From Cryptomeria japonica (taxonomy: Eukaryota; Streptophyta; Pinopsida; Cupressales; Cupressaceae), in assembly GCF_030272615.1 (NCBI RefSeq), contig NC_081409.1:525706475-525770474 (forward strand): a stretch of DNA of 64,000 nt, written 5' to 3'. Each line of letters starts with the position of its first letter. The stretch's first letter is position 1. The notes under the pieces were generated by a model. The model searched no databases. It worked only from the letters and a program-made list of their open reading frames with translations, and had not been told where the DNA came from. Made by a program: the position numbers and the translations under genes. This document shows, piece by piece, positions 51,147 to 60,324 of the stretch.

Positions 51147-52547
51147 ATGTCGATTTCGAACCCGTGGAGGACTAGTTTAGGTAAACTGATGGTACCTAAT
51201 GTCTTTGTAAATATTGATTTATTGAAGCTCCTGGTAAGACATTATGATACAAACAAGCAGTGCATTTTGTTGCCCAACAGGACCATTTTAGTTCACTTTG
51301 CAGTAGCCACAATTCAGGAGGATTTTGCAGTGGATCTTGAGGCAAATGTGATCCTATCTTTTATGGATTTGGAAGAGGAATACAAAAAAATGGATACTAC
51401 ATACCAGGGTTGGAACCTCGCTATCCACAAAGAAGAGAGGGGGAGGCTAATAGAGGAGGATGGTCCTCCTTATGATATGACCATTTTCAAGAAATATTTA
51501 CAGTATACATATATGGCATGTGGTCAGGTTGGAGGAGTTGAAGCTCCTAATGTAGCAAACTTGGGACTATTGGTTTTAGCAGTAGATATTCAGAGACATG
51601 AGCCTAGAGATTTTGATTTTGCTTCATACATAGTGGATAGACTTCATGAAGGCTTCCTGAACTTGAAAGAAAATCTAGAGAAACACTTCAAGCATTATTC
51701 GTTGTTAATGCACATTGTTTTATTTTATGGGAGATTGAGAGGGTTATGGCCAGGGGATTTGAATGTAAATACAGTTGGGAAGAATGGACAGGATCAACCA
51801 CTTCAGTTATGGGTTTCTCTCTGGGATTACAGATATGTAAATTCCCATTACATCAAATTTGAAGAATTCTTTGTTAAGCCAATTTTCTTGCTCTTTGGTG
51901 AGCCTCTACAGGGATCCTTTTCTGAGGATGTAAAGAGGTTTCTTAGGCCTCATGAGCACAAAAATCCAAAGGTTAATAAAAATTGGGGTGATTGGTACTC
52001 ATGCCAAAATTTCACCTTTGTTCGGTGTTATGGATTTGAAGGTTACCCCTATGTGCTACCGAAGCCTGCACTAGATAGGATTGTTTTTTTGGAAATTGTA
52101 AGGCAATTAAGCGTCTCTAATGCCAAACATTTCGGAGGTGCACACAAGCAAGCCTTTCTCCCTAGCACACTTTATTTCCAGGATTTCAAAATTGTATCTA
52201 CTAGAGCATACGAGGCTATTGATAGGAAGCTGATGGATGAGTACAACCTTTTCCAGCACACACCCAGAACGAATTATGATCCTGAGGGCTACATCCACAT
52301 GTGTGGGAAGAGACAAGGGTTGGGATATTACCTTCATCAGGAGGATGAATTTGAGGCCATGTGTAAAAATAAGGAAGTGGAGGAGCTTGCAGAGGTTATG
52401 GTGACCTTGCAGAAGAAAATGAAGAAGAGAAGACAGAGATTAGAAAACATTGAGGGCGATCCAACTCAAAGTGATTCAGGGGAGAACGAATTAGTTTCCA
52501 AGCTCTATGCACTTGAGAAAGAGAAGGAGCCAAAAGCACTGGGATAA
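51147..52547 (+). CDS. Gypsy-B LTR-encoded protein of unknown function, main part (467 codons incl. stop)
   Basis: Not recognised. The frame is open back to 51102; 51147 is the first ATG. Features: PWRTSLGKLMVPNVFVNIDL, CILLPNRTILVHFAVATIQE, WNLAIHKEERGRLIEEDGPP, YMACGQVGGVEAPNVANLGL, LYFQDFKIVSTRAYEAIDRK, then a charged helical C-terminus (VMVTLQKKMKKRRQRLENIE). No RT, protease or integrase motif. A homologous frame begins in the 3' LTR, so the protein is encoded in the repeat itself. The frame ends at TAA 52545-52547, but similar sequence continues in another frame. Confidence 0.68.
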   Translation: MSISNPWRTSLGKLMVPNVFVNIDLLKLLVRHYDTNKQCILLPNRTILVHFAVATIQEDFAVDLEANVILSFMDLEEEYKKMDTTYQGWNLAIHKEERGRLIEEDGPPYDMTIFKKYLQYTYMACGQVGGVEAPNVANLGLLVLAVDIQRHEPRDFDFASYIVDRLHEGFLNLKENLEKHFKHYSLLMHIVLFYGRLRGLWPGDLNVNTVGKNGQDQPLQLWVSLWDYRYVNSHYIKFEEFFVKPIFLLFGEPLQGSFSEDVKRFLRPHEHKNPKVNKNWGDWYSCQNFTFVRCYGFEGYPYVLPKPALDRIVFLEIVRQLSVSNAKHFGGAHKQAFLPSTLYFQDFKIVSTRAYEAIDRKLMDEYNLFQHTPRTNYDPEGYIHMCGKRQGLGYYLHQEDEFEAMCKNKEVEELAEVMVTLQKKMKKRRQRLENIEGDPTQSDSGENELVSKLYALEKEKEPKALG

Positions 52548-53337
52548 GCTCCTCGTTGTGCTAAATGCAAAAATGGATGAAAGAACACTTTGTTTGTTTC
52601 AAATGAACAATTCATCAAGTCTAAACAGTTTGTCTTTCTTATACCACTACAAAGGGAAGAAGTTGAGGGAAGAAATGCCTAATGTCACACCAGAGAGTGA
52701 GGAGGAAATGTTGCAGAAGCTTAAGGCTGATATTGATGCAAAAGTGGAGACAATGATCCCACAGAGAGGGAGACAGTTGCTAGTGGAAGCAGGTAGTATT
52801 CTTTTCCCAGGGTGGGATTTGAGTTCGTCATTTATTTTTGATAGTCTATTACATGCAGACAATAAGGACTTCAAGTTGGATGTCCAAGGGGTTAGTGATA
52901 TATTCATTGGATCAAGATGTGATCCAGATGAACATGCAATGTTGTTATGGGCATTGTACCCCCCGAATAAAAGGCAAAAAATCATAGATGTGGATAAAGC
53001 CTTTGGTCATATGATGACCCTGAAAGTTGGAGAGGTAGATCCTATGGTCACTACTGAAATAGGTATTGATATCTCAAAATTCAATAAGGCTCAGATGAAA
53101 CACGAGATACCAGAGAAAAATAAATATAAGGCCTTATATGAGGAAACCCTTAAGAGGAGTGGGCATCCAATCCCTCAGATTACTGATTCAGGAAGCCACT
53201 ATAAGAAGAAGTTTGAAAAATTAGCTTACGAGCACACTAAGTTGAAGAAGGAGATGAAGAGAATCAAGGATGATATTGCTTGTGTATTGATGAGTAAAAG
53301 ATACGATAACATGGAGAAGGCATTGGACGAATTCTAA
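52507..53337 (+). CDS. Gypsy-B LTR-encoded protein, continuation in another frame (276 aa)
   Basis: Overlaps the previous frame by about 40 bases in the +1 frame, suggesting either a frameshift mutation or programmed shift. Contents: EEMPNVTPESEEEMLQKLKA, RGRQLLVEAGSILFPGWDLS, GSRCDPDEHAMLLWALYPPN, and a Lys/Glu-rich helix (HTKLKKEMKRIKDD). No known domain recognised. It ends at TAA 53335-53337; related sequence follows in the same frame. Confidence 0.6.
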   Translation: MHLRKRRSQKHWDKLLVVLNAKMDERTLCLFQMNNSSSLNSLSFLYHYKGKKLREEMPNVTPESEEEMLQKLKADIDAKVETMIPQRGRQLLVEAGSILFPGWDLSSSFIFDSLLHADNKDFKLDVQGVSDIFIGSRCDPDEHAMLLWALYPPNKRQKIIDVDKAFGHMMTLKVGEVDPMVTTEIGIDISKFNKAQMKHEIPEKNKYKALYEETLKRSGHPIPQITDSGSHYKKKFEKLAYEHTKLKKEMKRIKDDIACVLMSKRYDNMEKALDEF

Positions 53338-53772
53338 AGTGTATATCAAATGAACATGGACAGTATGGTTTCTAACACCAGAATTTGAGATAGACTCAAC
53401 CTGTTGTTACAAGATGCATTGACTAGGGAAAAGGTAAAGAAAAAGGTTCAGGGTTTTCTTGTCACACATGATGAATTTACAAAGGAGTTGAAATCTGAAT
53501 TTAACGAGTGCCAGCAAATTGTTCAGCATGGGGTTCCCGGTTTGCTGGACGATGCAGGTGTAATTAAGGATAAGACAATATGGCTTTCTTAGTGTAAATC
53601 TTTACTTAGTGCAGCCCAAGTTGTTGCCAAGGTGGATATTCTTTATATGAATGACACAACCGATCAATTAGAGAACTTCTACGTGATCAAAAACACAGCC
53701 AGGGATGCAATATTCAACACTACAACTTACAAAGATGCGGACTATTTGCAGCACATTCAGAAGTGCGGATAG
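53338..53772 (+). pseudogene. Gypsy-B LTR-encoded protein, C-terminus with stops
   Basis: Same frame as 52507: LLLQDALTREKVKKKVQGFL, LKSEFNECQQIVQHGVPGLL, stop at 53590, SLLSAAQVVAKVDILYMND, TTYKDADYLQHIQKCG, stop at about 53770. Helical and charged. It probably completes an ancestral protein of about 960 residues. Confidence 0.55.
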
Positions 53773-54788
53773 CAACTGGACCGAAAGTCTTAGTTTATTG
53801 TTTAGTTTTATGTTTGTAATGTAATTGATGTTTTAGTTAGGTTGTTTAGTTGTTGTTCAGTTAGTTGTCTAGGATAATGAAAGGGTTTGTCCTTTCATTC
53901 GTGTCCCTTGGCATATGTTTTTGTATTGAGTCATTTTGTATCAAAAAAGAAGAGGATCACAACCATCTACAATTTTAAAAAAAGTACCAATGGACTATTA
54001 GTCTTATGTTACAGAAGGGTAAATGAGAATGAAAAGTCTTTGAGAAATCATATAATCTCTGTGAGTGCAGCTTATGTATTCGGTATTGTTTTTTCAGGAT
54101 CAATACATAAAACTTGTTGTTCTAATTCCTTGATCATTGTGTTATTTTTTCATGTTGATGATTGTTTAAGTCCCCTAGATAAATCTTAACATCACAAGTT
54201 GTTGTGATTGAATATAAAATTAAGTTTTTACTGTTCTCACAACACTTAATGAAACCATTTCAGTAGTAGTTTTAAAATTGTCTCTAGGGTCTGATCAATA
54301 TTTATGTCCATAAGTAATACACTAATTATTGGATGAAGGCACCGGTCTAGTGTTGAATTCTGGAACAATTCTGATATATGTTTAAGGTCCTTAACTGAGA
54401 AGCATCTTTGAATTATTGTGATCTCTGCCATGTTCATAATTACTAATCAGTCCTGAAGCTGTTTCTTTTTTTAGTATAAATTTTTCTCAACATTTTGTTT
54501 ACAAGCATTCAGTAATAAACATTCTTAAAGCACATAAGTTTCAATAAAATTTTCAGGAAAATTTCCGTTCCTGTTAAACATTTATCTTCAAGTTTAAATT
54601 CACTATAAAGAAGCAATCTCTATGTGTTTGGAGATTGGGGTAGACCTGCCCAGGTCTAGTGAAGCTTAGAGTGCAGGGGAATTTGGTCTTCGATCATTCC
54701 CGTTTGTTGGCCAGGGATGATTTTGGAAATAGAAAGATGGTTGGCAGTCTCTTGTTTTCCCAATCTATGGTTTTGGGCACCAACATAT
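53773..54788 (+). other. Gypsy-B LTR downstream of its coding region
   Basis: AT-rich, no gene recognised; ends with ACCAACA at 54788. It would contain the polyadenylation region of the LTR, but I could not define a site. Confidence 0.5.
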
Positions 54789-54791
54789 TGG

Positions 54792-54809
54792 CGACTCTGC
54801 TGGGGAGTT
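54792..54809 (+). promoter_or_regulatory. Primer binding site of Gypsy-B
   Basis: TGGCGACTCTGCTGGGGA, three bases after the LTR end; one base different from Gypsy-A over the first 17. Confidence 0.85.
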
Positions 54810-54911
54810 TTTATACAAAGTTTTCAGAATCTCTGGTAGTTTGTTTTAGACTCTACTGGAGGGAGGATTCCAGAAGATCATTTAAGTTGGTAATATTTTC
54901 CTCTTAGAAGG

Positions 54912-54921
54912 TGGCGACTCT
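54912..54921 (+). repeat. Second primer-site-like motif in Gypsy-B leader
   Basis: TGGCGACTCT, 120 bases after the first, preceded by AGAAGG as in Gypsy-A (29888). Confidence 0.7.
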
Positions 54922-54933
54922 ACATTTCAATAG

Positions 54934-55263
54934 ATGAATAATAGTTGTTATTTTGAGAAAATAAGAGAAACCCCTAGACATCTATCAATAAAATTGATGC
55001 AGGGGAGGAGGTCTCTGCACAAAGGAAAAGAAGATCTTGTTCAATTGAGTCCCAAGAAAAGGAACAAAGAGAAGAAATCAAACATGGTGATTGAAGGATA
55101 TAAGAGATTTCCTAGTAGGGAGGAAGATTCTTCATCTGCTAGCAAATCTGAGAATAGAGAGGAAAATCCTTTTTACAAAATAAATGCAAAAGATACTAGA
55201 CATAGCCATGATGAGATCAAAGGAAGCAAAATAGTGGGATGTGCTTATTCTAAGAATGGCTGA
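54934..55263 (+). CDS. gag: Gypsy-B gag N-terminal segment (109 aa)
   Basis: First frame after the leader, MNNSCYFEKIRETPRHLSIK, highly charged (KKRNKEKKSNMVIEGYKRFP). No domain recognised; position suggests the start of gag. It ends in TGA at 55261-55263 where the next frame begins, so a frameshift probably splits gag here. Confidence 0.5.
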   Translation: MNNSCYFEKIRETPRHLSIKLMQGRRSLHKGKEDLVQLSPKKRNKEKKSNMVIEGYKRFPSREEDSSSASKSENREENPFYKINAKDTRHSHDEIKGSKIVGCAYSKNG

Positions 55264-55903
55264 TATGAACGCAGATGATGCCAAGATGGAAAGGGTACTT
55301 AAAAGGCAACCAGATTGGGTGTTGCAGAAACTCAGAATAGAGAGAAATAATATTTCAAGCCCCAAGACAAACAAAGTAGAAGAAGAGAGGGGTAAGACAA
55401 GTAGACAAGTGGTTCCAAAGTATAGTCCCCCTCATATGAAAAGAATAGACCAGCCTTTTGTAACTTATGATAACCCATTGGTAAATGAGAGTAGAATATG
55501 GAGGGATGTGCATAGGGATCAAAGTGAAGAAAGGCGGGAGGATGGAAGAAGGAATGGAAATTATGGGAATTGGAATAACACAAATAGGGGTAACCATGTA
55601 GTAAATAATGGGTATGGCAGCAATCAAAATAATGGACACAATAGAGGTAACAATGGCAATTATGGAAGTGGCAATGGTGGAGGTAGGAACAATAATAATG
55701 GCAATAATAGTAGTGGTGGAAACAATGGGAACAATGGTAATTATGGCAACAATGGTGGATTCAATAGAGGAAGTATGAACAATCAAAACAATCATCATGT
55801 TGGCAGACAACCTCTGATCATTGAAAGATACAGACAGTTGGATTTCACTGGCATTGTTGGTTATCCAAATCAGATCACTAATGATTTAAGTAGCAATCCC
55901 TAA
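55241..55903 (+). CDS. gag: Gypsy-B gag segment with Asn/Gly-rich stretch (220 aa)
   Basis: Residues 1-105 are charged (MERVLKRQPDWVLQKLRIER). Residues 105-190 are extremely rich in Asn and Gly (NNGYGSNQNNGHNRG, GGRNNNNGNNSSGGN). Residues 190-220 (ERYRQLDFTGIVGYPNQITN) match the start of the Gypsy-A gag core. It ends by TAA at 55901 and a frameshift before the gag domain. Confidence 0.7.
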   Translation: MLILRMADMNADDAKMERVLKRQPDWVLQKLRIERNNISSPKTNKVEEERGKTSRQVVPKYSPPHMKRIDQPFVTYDNPLVNESRIWRDVHRDQSEERREDGRRNGNYGNWNNTNRGNHVVNNGYGSNQNNGHNRGNNGNYGSGNGGGRNNNNGNNSSGGNNGNNGNYGNNGGFNRGSMNNQNNHHVGRQPLIIERYRQLDFTGIVGYPNQITNDLSSNP

Positions 55904-57170
55904 ATTCTCAAGAAATGGAATTGATTCGGCAGAACAACATGTAGCTAATGTAAAAAATATCATTGAAGAATTTGAGGTTCCTCATGAAGATGTATTCATG
56001 AAATTGTTTGTTCAATCTTTGACAGAGGATGCAGGAGAATGGTATAGAAGCCTTCCTCATAGATGTATTTGCAGCTAGTAGGAATTTGTATCATTGTTCT
56101 TGGAAGAATTTGGAGATCACAATGATCCTTCATTTGCATCCCATGAATTAAAAAGTATAAGGAATAATAAAAATGAATCAGTTGCTGAATTTAACAAAGT
56201 ATTAAATAGAATACCTAGAGATGTCAGACCTATTGATTCATTTCTGATTAACTTTTATTTGAGTTCTTTTGACAACAAAAACCATTATGAGATTTTGTCT
56301 CATAGACCTGATACCTTACAGCAAGCATTCAAGACAACTACTACTATTGAAAATAATAGGAAGGTGGCTGGGAAGGTTGCTAAGAGAGATGATCCAAAGT
56401 TGTACAACTCCAGGGTTCCCAAGAAAGATGATCTTACTCGGATCATGGAGATGCTTAAAGACCTAAAGGGTAAGCAAAATCCTAATGAAAGGTCACCATA
56501 TAGAAACAATAAGAAAATAAATTACAATAGGCCAAGGTTGCATGACATGCCATATAACACAAATTGGAAGGATGGAAAGCCAGTAAAACCTAACATAAAC
56601 AAAGAGACTCCTGATCCATTAAAGAAAACCACAAACTTTGTAGATGAGTATCCACGGTGTGATGTATGTAATTTGCCTCATGTTGCAGAACAGTGTATGA
56701 TTGTTGAAGGCTTGATAGAAGAGGAAGATAAAAATGAGGATTATGAACCAACTGTGAATGCCCTTTCGTCTGATCCATATTGGGGAAGAAATGAGGATTT
56801 ATCTGAACAAGAAGAATATTCTGATGTGCATCAAAGAAGAGAGAATTTGGAATATAGCATACAACAGGTTTTTTCTAATGATGATGAAGATATCTCTTCT
56901 TTGAGAAAATTGTTTCAAGAGGAAGCAGTGCATTCTTTGAGAAACTTGACTGAAGAAGAAAAGAAAGCTTTCACTATTTCAGTTGTAGAACAAGTGAAAA
57001 GAAATTATCAACTAAGGAATAGGAATGTCGATAATGAGCAGGGCAAGCTAGCAGGTATTTTTGCCAAAGTCACAAAATCTGGTGGGACAAAAAATAACGT
57101 AGCCAAGGGCAAGGATGCAGGTGCCAAAAAAGGGACAGAGCCAGAAAAGACTAAACAAATTAAAATGTGA
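55904..57170 (+). CDS. gag: Gypsy-B gag core and nucleocapsid (open 56094-57170, 358 aa)
   Basis: 55960-56093 reads VPHEDVFMKLFVQSLTEDAG with two stops. The open part has FLEEFGDHNDPSFASHELKS, TTIENNRKVAGKVAKRDDPK, RPRLHDMPYNTNWKDGKP, and the knuckle CDVCNLPHVAEQC (56658-56696), i.e. CX2CX3HX4C. An acidic region and a basic Lys-rich tail follow. TGA at 57168-57170, with protease continuing in the same frame. Confidence 0.8.
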
Positions 57171-57185
57171 AAGCTCGTCAAGCCA

Positions 57186-57743
57186 ATGGAGGAAAAACAA
57201 ATCAGTAAGCCTTCTTCAAACTGTGGAACTTTTATGTCTCAAGTGTTGTCTCGGTTAAAAATTTATATGCCCTTTCTTGAAGTGATGAAATTTCCAGAAT
57301 ATAAGGATGAGACCTTGAAAATTATATCAAATGTTGGTGATCTATGTAAAGACACTTCTAAGTTAAAAGAGGATCCTCCAATGATTTACTTAGGCACATC
57401 TATCACAAAAAACCTCACACAAGTTGATCCATTCTATTTGACATTGTTAATTAACAATAAAATGGTCAAAAACTGTATGATAGATTCAGGGGCAGCAGTG
57501 AACATCATGCTTGAAGGTGTCATGAGAGAGCTCAGGATGCATGTTGACACACCTTATGGTAAGTGTTATGATATGGAAAATAGGTTTGTACCTATGGTGG
57601 GTATCATGAAAGACGTAGAGTTAAGGTTTCCAGCTCGCCCACATACCACATATAAGACAGATATCACAGTGGTGCAAGTTCCTGCAAACTACAGAATGTT
57701 GTTGTCCAGGCAATGGTCAAATTTGGTGGGTGGTCACATTTAG
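57186..57743 (+). CDS. pol: Gypsy-B protease (185 aa)
   Basis: NCMIDSGAAVNIMLEGVMRE carries catalytic DSGA near residue 100; YRMLLSRQWSNLVGGHI is the second strand. Very close to the Gypsy-A protease. Same frame as gag before and RNase H after; TAG at 57741-57743. Confidence 0.83.
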   Translation: MEEKQISKPSSNCGTFMSQVLSRLKIYMPFLEVMKFPEYKDETLKIISNVGDLCKDTSKLKEDPPMIYLGTSITKNLTQVDPFYLTLLINNKMVKNCMIDSGAAVNIMLEGVMRELRMHVDTPYGKCYDMENRFVPMVGIMKDVELRFPARPHTTYKTDITVVQVPANYRMLLSRQWSNLVGGHI

Positions 57744-57785
57744 CTCAATCTATCATATGCTACTATTCTAGTAGAAGGGACAACA

Positions 57786-58664
57786 GTGAGGATAAATAGA
57801 GAACCAAGATCTCCATACCTCATAGAAGAGGTTGACCCTGATGAAGTGACTTGCTTTTGCCATTCTGATATGGACAACTTTCAGGTAAGTATTTCTAAAC
57901 CTTTAGAGATCAATAAAGTTACACAAACAGTTAAACAAAATGAAAATTTAATTTGGAAATTATACTTTGACGATGCATGCAGTAAGGAAGGAAACAGAGC
58001 AGGAGTTGTACTTATTTCACCTAATGAATTTTTTTTTAAATATTCTTTCTTGTTAACTTTTGAGTGTACTAATAATGTTGTTGAATATGAGGCCCTCTTA
58101 TTAGGACTTAAACTAGCAAATAAACATGGCATTAAGTTACTAATGGTTTGTGGTGATTCAGAATTAGCCATTTCACAAGTTAGAGGCAAATTTGCTGCAA
58201 AAAATGAAAAATTAAGAAACTACAGGAACAAAGTTTGGTATTGCATTGAACTATTTGATGCTTTCTCCATCAATTGGACTAAAAGATCAAATAATATTTG
58301 GGCAGAATTCATGGCTAACTTGTCTATCAAGCATAATGACATCCCTTTGGATGATATTACCCAAGTAGAAATCAAGACCAAACCGTCAGTGCCTGACAAT
58401 GTAAAAAGTTGGCAAGTTTTTGATAATGACAAGGATTTGCTGAAATTATTATTTTGTGAAGATAAATATGAGCACCAATGGATTGATTGGAATGGACTTG
58501 TGAAGGATAAGGATGGCAAAGCAACTGTACTTGGGCAAGAGGTATTGCATCTAAAAACAAATAAAATTCCAAAAGGATTGATAGAGCTTGAAAGAATGTT
58601 TGATGATAAAGATGTAGTGAATTTTAGACCTAATTCAGGAGGATGTGAGGATGTTGAAAAATAA
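57786..58664 (+). CDS. pol: Gypsy-B plant/archaeal-type RNase H upstream of RT (292 aa)
   Basis: LYFDDACSKEGNRAGVVLIS (Asp, about residue 60), VEYEALLLGL (Glu, about 102), GDSELAISQV (Asp, about 122), NNIWAEFMAN (Glu replaces the last Asp, about 172). Same fold and position as in Gypsy-A. A spacer ending in TAA 58662-58664 leads directly to RT in the same frame. The change in the last acid, if real, would weaken catalysis. Confidence 0.85.
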   Translation: MRINREPRSPYLIEEVDPDEVTCFCHSDMDNFQVSISKPLEINKVTQTVKQNENLIWKLYFDDACSKEGNRAGVVLISPNEFFFKYSFLLTFECTNNVVEYEALLLGLKLANKHGIKLLMVCGDSELAISQVRGKFAAKNEKLRNYRNKVWYCIELFDAFSINWTKRSNNIWAEFMANLSIKHNDIPLDDITQVEIKTKPSVPDNVKSWQVFDNDKDLLKLLFCEDKYEHQWIDWNGLVKDKDGKATVLGQEVLHLKTNKIPKGLIELERMFDDKDVVNFRPNSGGCEDVEK

Positions 58665-58667
58665 AAC

Positions 58668-59258
58668 TTGGGAAGTGAAAGCAACCCAAGAGAAGTGTAT
58701 ATTGGAAAAAATCTCACACCAAAAATCAGAACAAAATTGATTAATCTGCTAAGCAAGTATAGGCACATCTTCACTTGGTCATACGATGACCTTAAAGCAT
58801 ACAGGGAAGATTTGTTCCAGCATGAGATACCTTTGAAGCCTGATGCAAAACCTTTTAGACAAAAACAAAGGCCGATAAACCCTACTTTGGCTCCTAAGAT
58901 AAAGGAGGAGCTGATGAAAATGAGGAATGTTGGTATTATTGAGCCTATAAGGCACTCAACATGGGTATCCAATTCGGTCCCGGTCAGAAAAAAGAATGGT
59001 GACATCAGACTGTGTGTGGATTTCAGAAATTTAAATATTTCATCCTTGAAAGATAACTATGCTTTACCTAACATGGAGGCTCTTTTGCAAAAAGTCGTAG
59101 GGAATGAGTTGTTATCTATGATGGATGGCTTCTCGGGCTATAATCAAGTCAAGGTTAGGGAAGCAAAAAAGTTCAAAACTGCTTTCACTACACCTTGGGG
59201 TACCTTTGTCTATGCTAGGATGCCTTTTGGACTGACAAATGCAAGAGCTAGATTCTAG
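58668..59258 (+). CDS. pol: Gypsy-B reverse transcriptase, N-terminal half (196 aa)
   Basis: WSYDDLKAYREDLFQHEIPL, AKPFRQKQRPINPTLAPKIK, VPVRKKNGDIRLCVDFRNLN, LLSMMDGFSGYNQVKV, AFTTPWGTFVYARMPFGLTN. It ends at TAG 59256-59258; the rest follows in frame at 59265. Confidence 0.87.
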   Translation: MGSESNPREVYIGKNLTPKIRTKLINLLSKYRHIFTWSYDDLKAYREDLFQHEIPLKPDAKPFRQKQRPINPTLAPKIKEELMKMRNVGIIEPIRHSTWVSNSVPVRKKNGDIRLCVDFRNLNISSLKDNYALPNMEALLQKVVGNELLSMMDGFSGYNQVKVREAKKFKTAFTTPWGTFVYARMPFGLTNARARF

Positions 59259-59264
59259 AGGGCT

Positions 59265-59726
59265 ATGGACATGGCCTTTGAGGGTATGATTGATTATATC
59301 TTGGCAGTGTACCAGGATGATATGACTGCTTATTCTAAAAAGGCAGAAAATTATTGTGATGATCTAGGAAAGATTTTTATTAGAGCACTAGAATATGGCA
59401 TATATTTGAATCCTAAAAAATGTCATTCTGGGGTTACTGAAGGAAAATTGTTAGGTCATATTGTTTCAAAAGATGGTGTGAGAATTGATCCAGAAAGGAT
59501 TGCTACTATTGATAAAATTCAAATCCCAAAAACTGTTAAAGCAATTCAATCTTTTTTTGGTCAAAACTTTGTAAAAAGATTTGTTTCAAATTTCTCTGAA
59601 ATCATAAAGCCTATTGCTAAAATGTTGAAAAAGGGTGCTGAAATAAAATGGGCTAATGAAGCTCTTGAAGCCTTTTGTAAATATCAAAAGAGCCATCAAG
59701 GAAGCCCCTGTATTAAAATCACCTAA
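59265..59726 (+). CDS. pol: Gypsy-B reverse transcriptase, C-terminal half (153 aa)
   Basis: MDMAFEGMIDYILAVYQDDM carries the catalytic YQDD. GIYLNPKKCHSGVTEGKLLG, HIVSKDGVRIDPERI and the thumb (IQSFFGQNFVKRFVSNFSEI) follow. Frame lost near 59690 by a shift into the degenerate RNase H frame. Confidence 0.85.
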   Translation: MDMAFEGMIDYILAVYQDDMTAYSKKAENYCDDLGKIFIRALEYGIYLNPKKCHSGVTEGKLLGHIVSKDGVRIDPERIATIDKIQIPKTVKAIQSFFGQNFVKRFVSNFSEIIKPIAKMLKKGAEIKWANEALEAFCKYQKSHQGSPCIKIT

Positions 59727-60027
59727 TTTCTCTAAACCTTTTCAAGTCTTTTCATTCGCCTCATTCCGTACTATTGTTGATGTCATGTTACAAAAGAATG
59801 ATGAGGGTCATGAACAACCAGTGGAATTTCTTAGAAAAACATTGCAAGCATCCGAATTGAATTATGCTTTAAATGAAAAACAAGCCTATGCTCTTGTGAA
59901 AGCTGTGAAATCTTTTAGACCCTATCTAGTTGGTGCCACCGTTATTGCCTATGTACCAAATGCTACTGTTAAAGACATCTTTAGACAATTAGAAACTACT
60001 GGAAGGAGATGCAGATGGATAAACTAG
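59656..60027 (+). CDS. pol: Gypsy-B degenerate native RNase H (123 aa)
   Basis: KPFQVFSFASFRTIVDVMLQ has no Asp at the TDAS position. NYALNEKQAYALVKAVKSFR, PYLVGATVIAYVPNATVKDI lacks the second Asp. Same losses as in Gypsy-A. It ends at TAG 60025-60027; the remainder (IQEFNIDLQITKLVRGHGLA) continues in frame. Confidence 0.8.
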   Translation: MKLLKPFVNIKRAIKEAPVLKSPNFSKPFQVFSFASFRTIVDVMLQKNDEGHEQPVEFLRKTLQASELNYALNEKQAYALVKAVKSFRPYLVGATVIAYVPNATVKDIFRQLETTGRRCRWIN

Positions 60028-60324
60028 ATCCAAGAATTCAATATTGATCTACAAATCACAAAGTTGGTAAGAGGTCACGGTCTGGCAAAATTGATGGCAA
60101 AATCCAATCTTGAAGCAGCACAAGTAAATCGGGTAGAGTTGGAAGATGTACAAATTAACATTGAGAGGTGTCCCTGGTATACAAATATTGTATATTACTT
60201 GAAATACATGAAATGTCTGGATAACTTAAATGATAGTTAGAAGAGAACTTTAAAGCTTCAAACATCTAAGTATGTATTACTTAATGGATACCTATACTGG
60301 AAAAATAGAGATGGTGTTCTTTTA

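Larger units (their letters stand above)
49209..54788 (+). repeat. Gypsy-B 5' LTR (5580 bp) with coding region
   Basis: It starts TATTAGTACACA (3' copy TGTTAGCACACA) and ends CACCAACA before the primer site. The first 2.4 kb is collinear with 61579-64000. Length is in the range known for Ogre-type elements. It contains a candidate TATA box at 50759 and a long protein-coding region from 50871. Confidence 0.85.

Noticed and set aside
58220-59005. 261-codon open frame on the minus strand
   Set aside because: It is the exact antisense of the Gypsy-B RNase H and RT coding region and shows no own motif.
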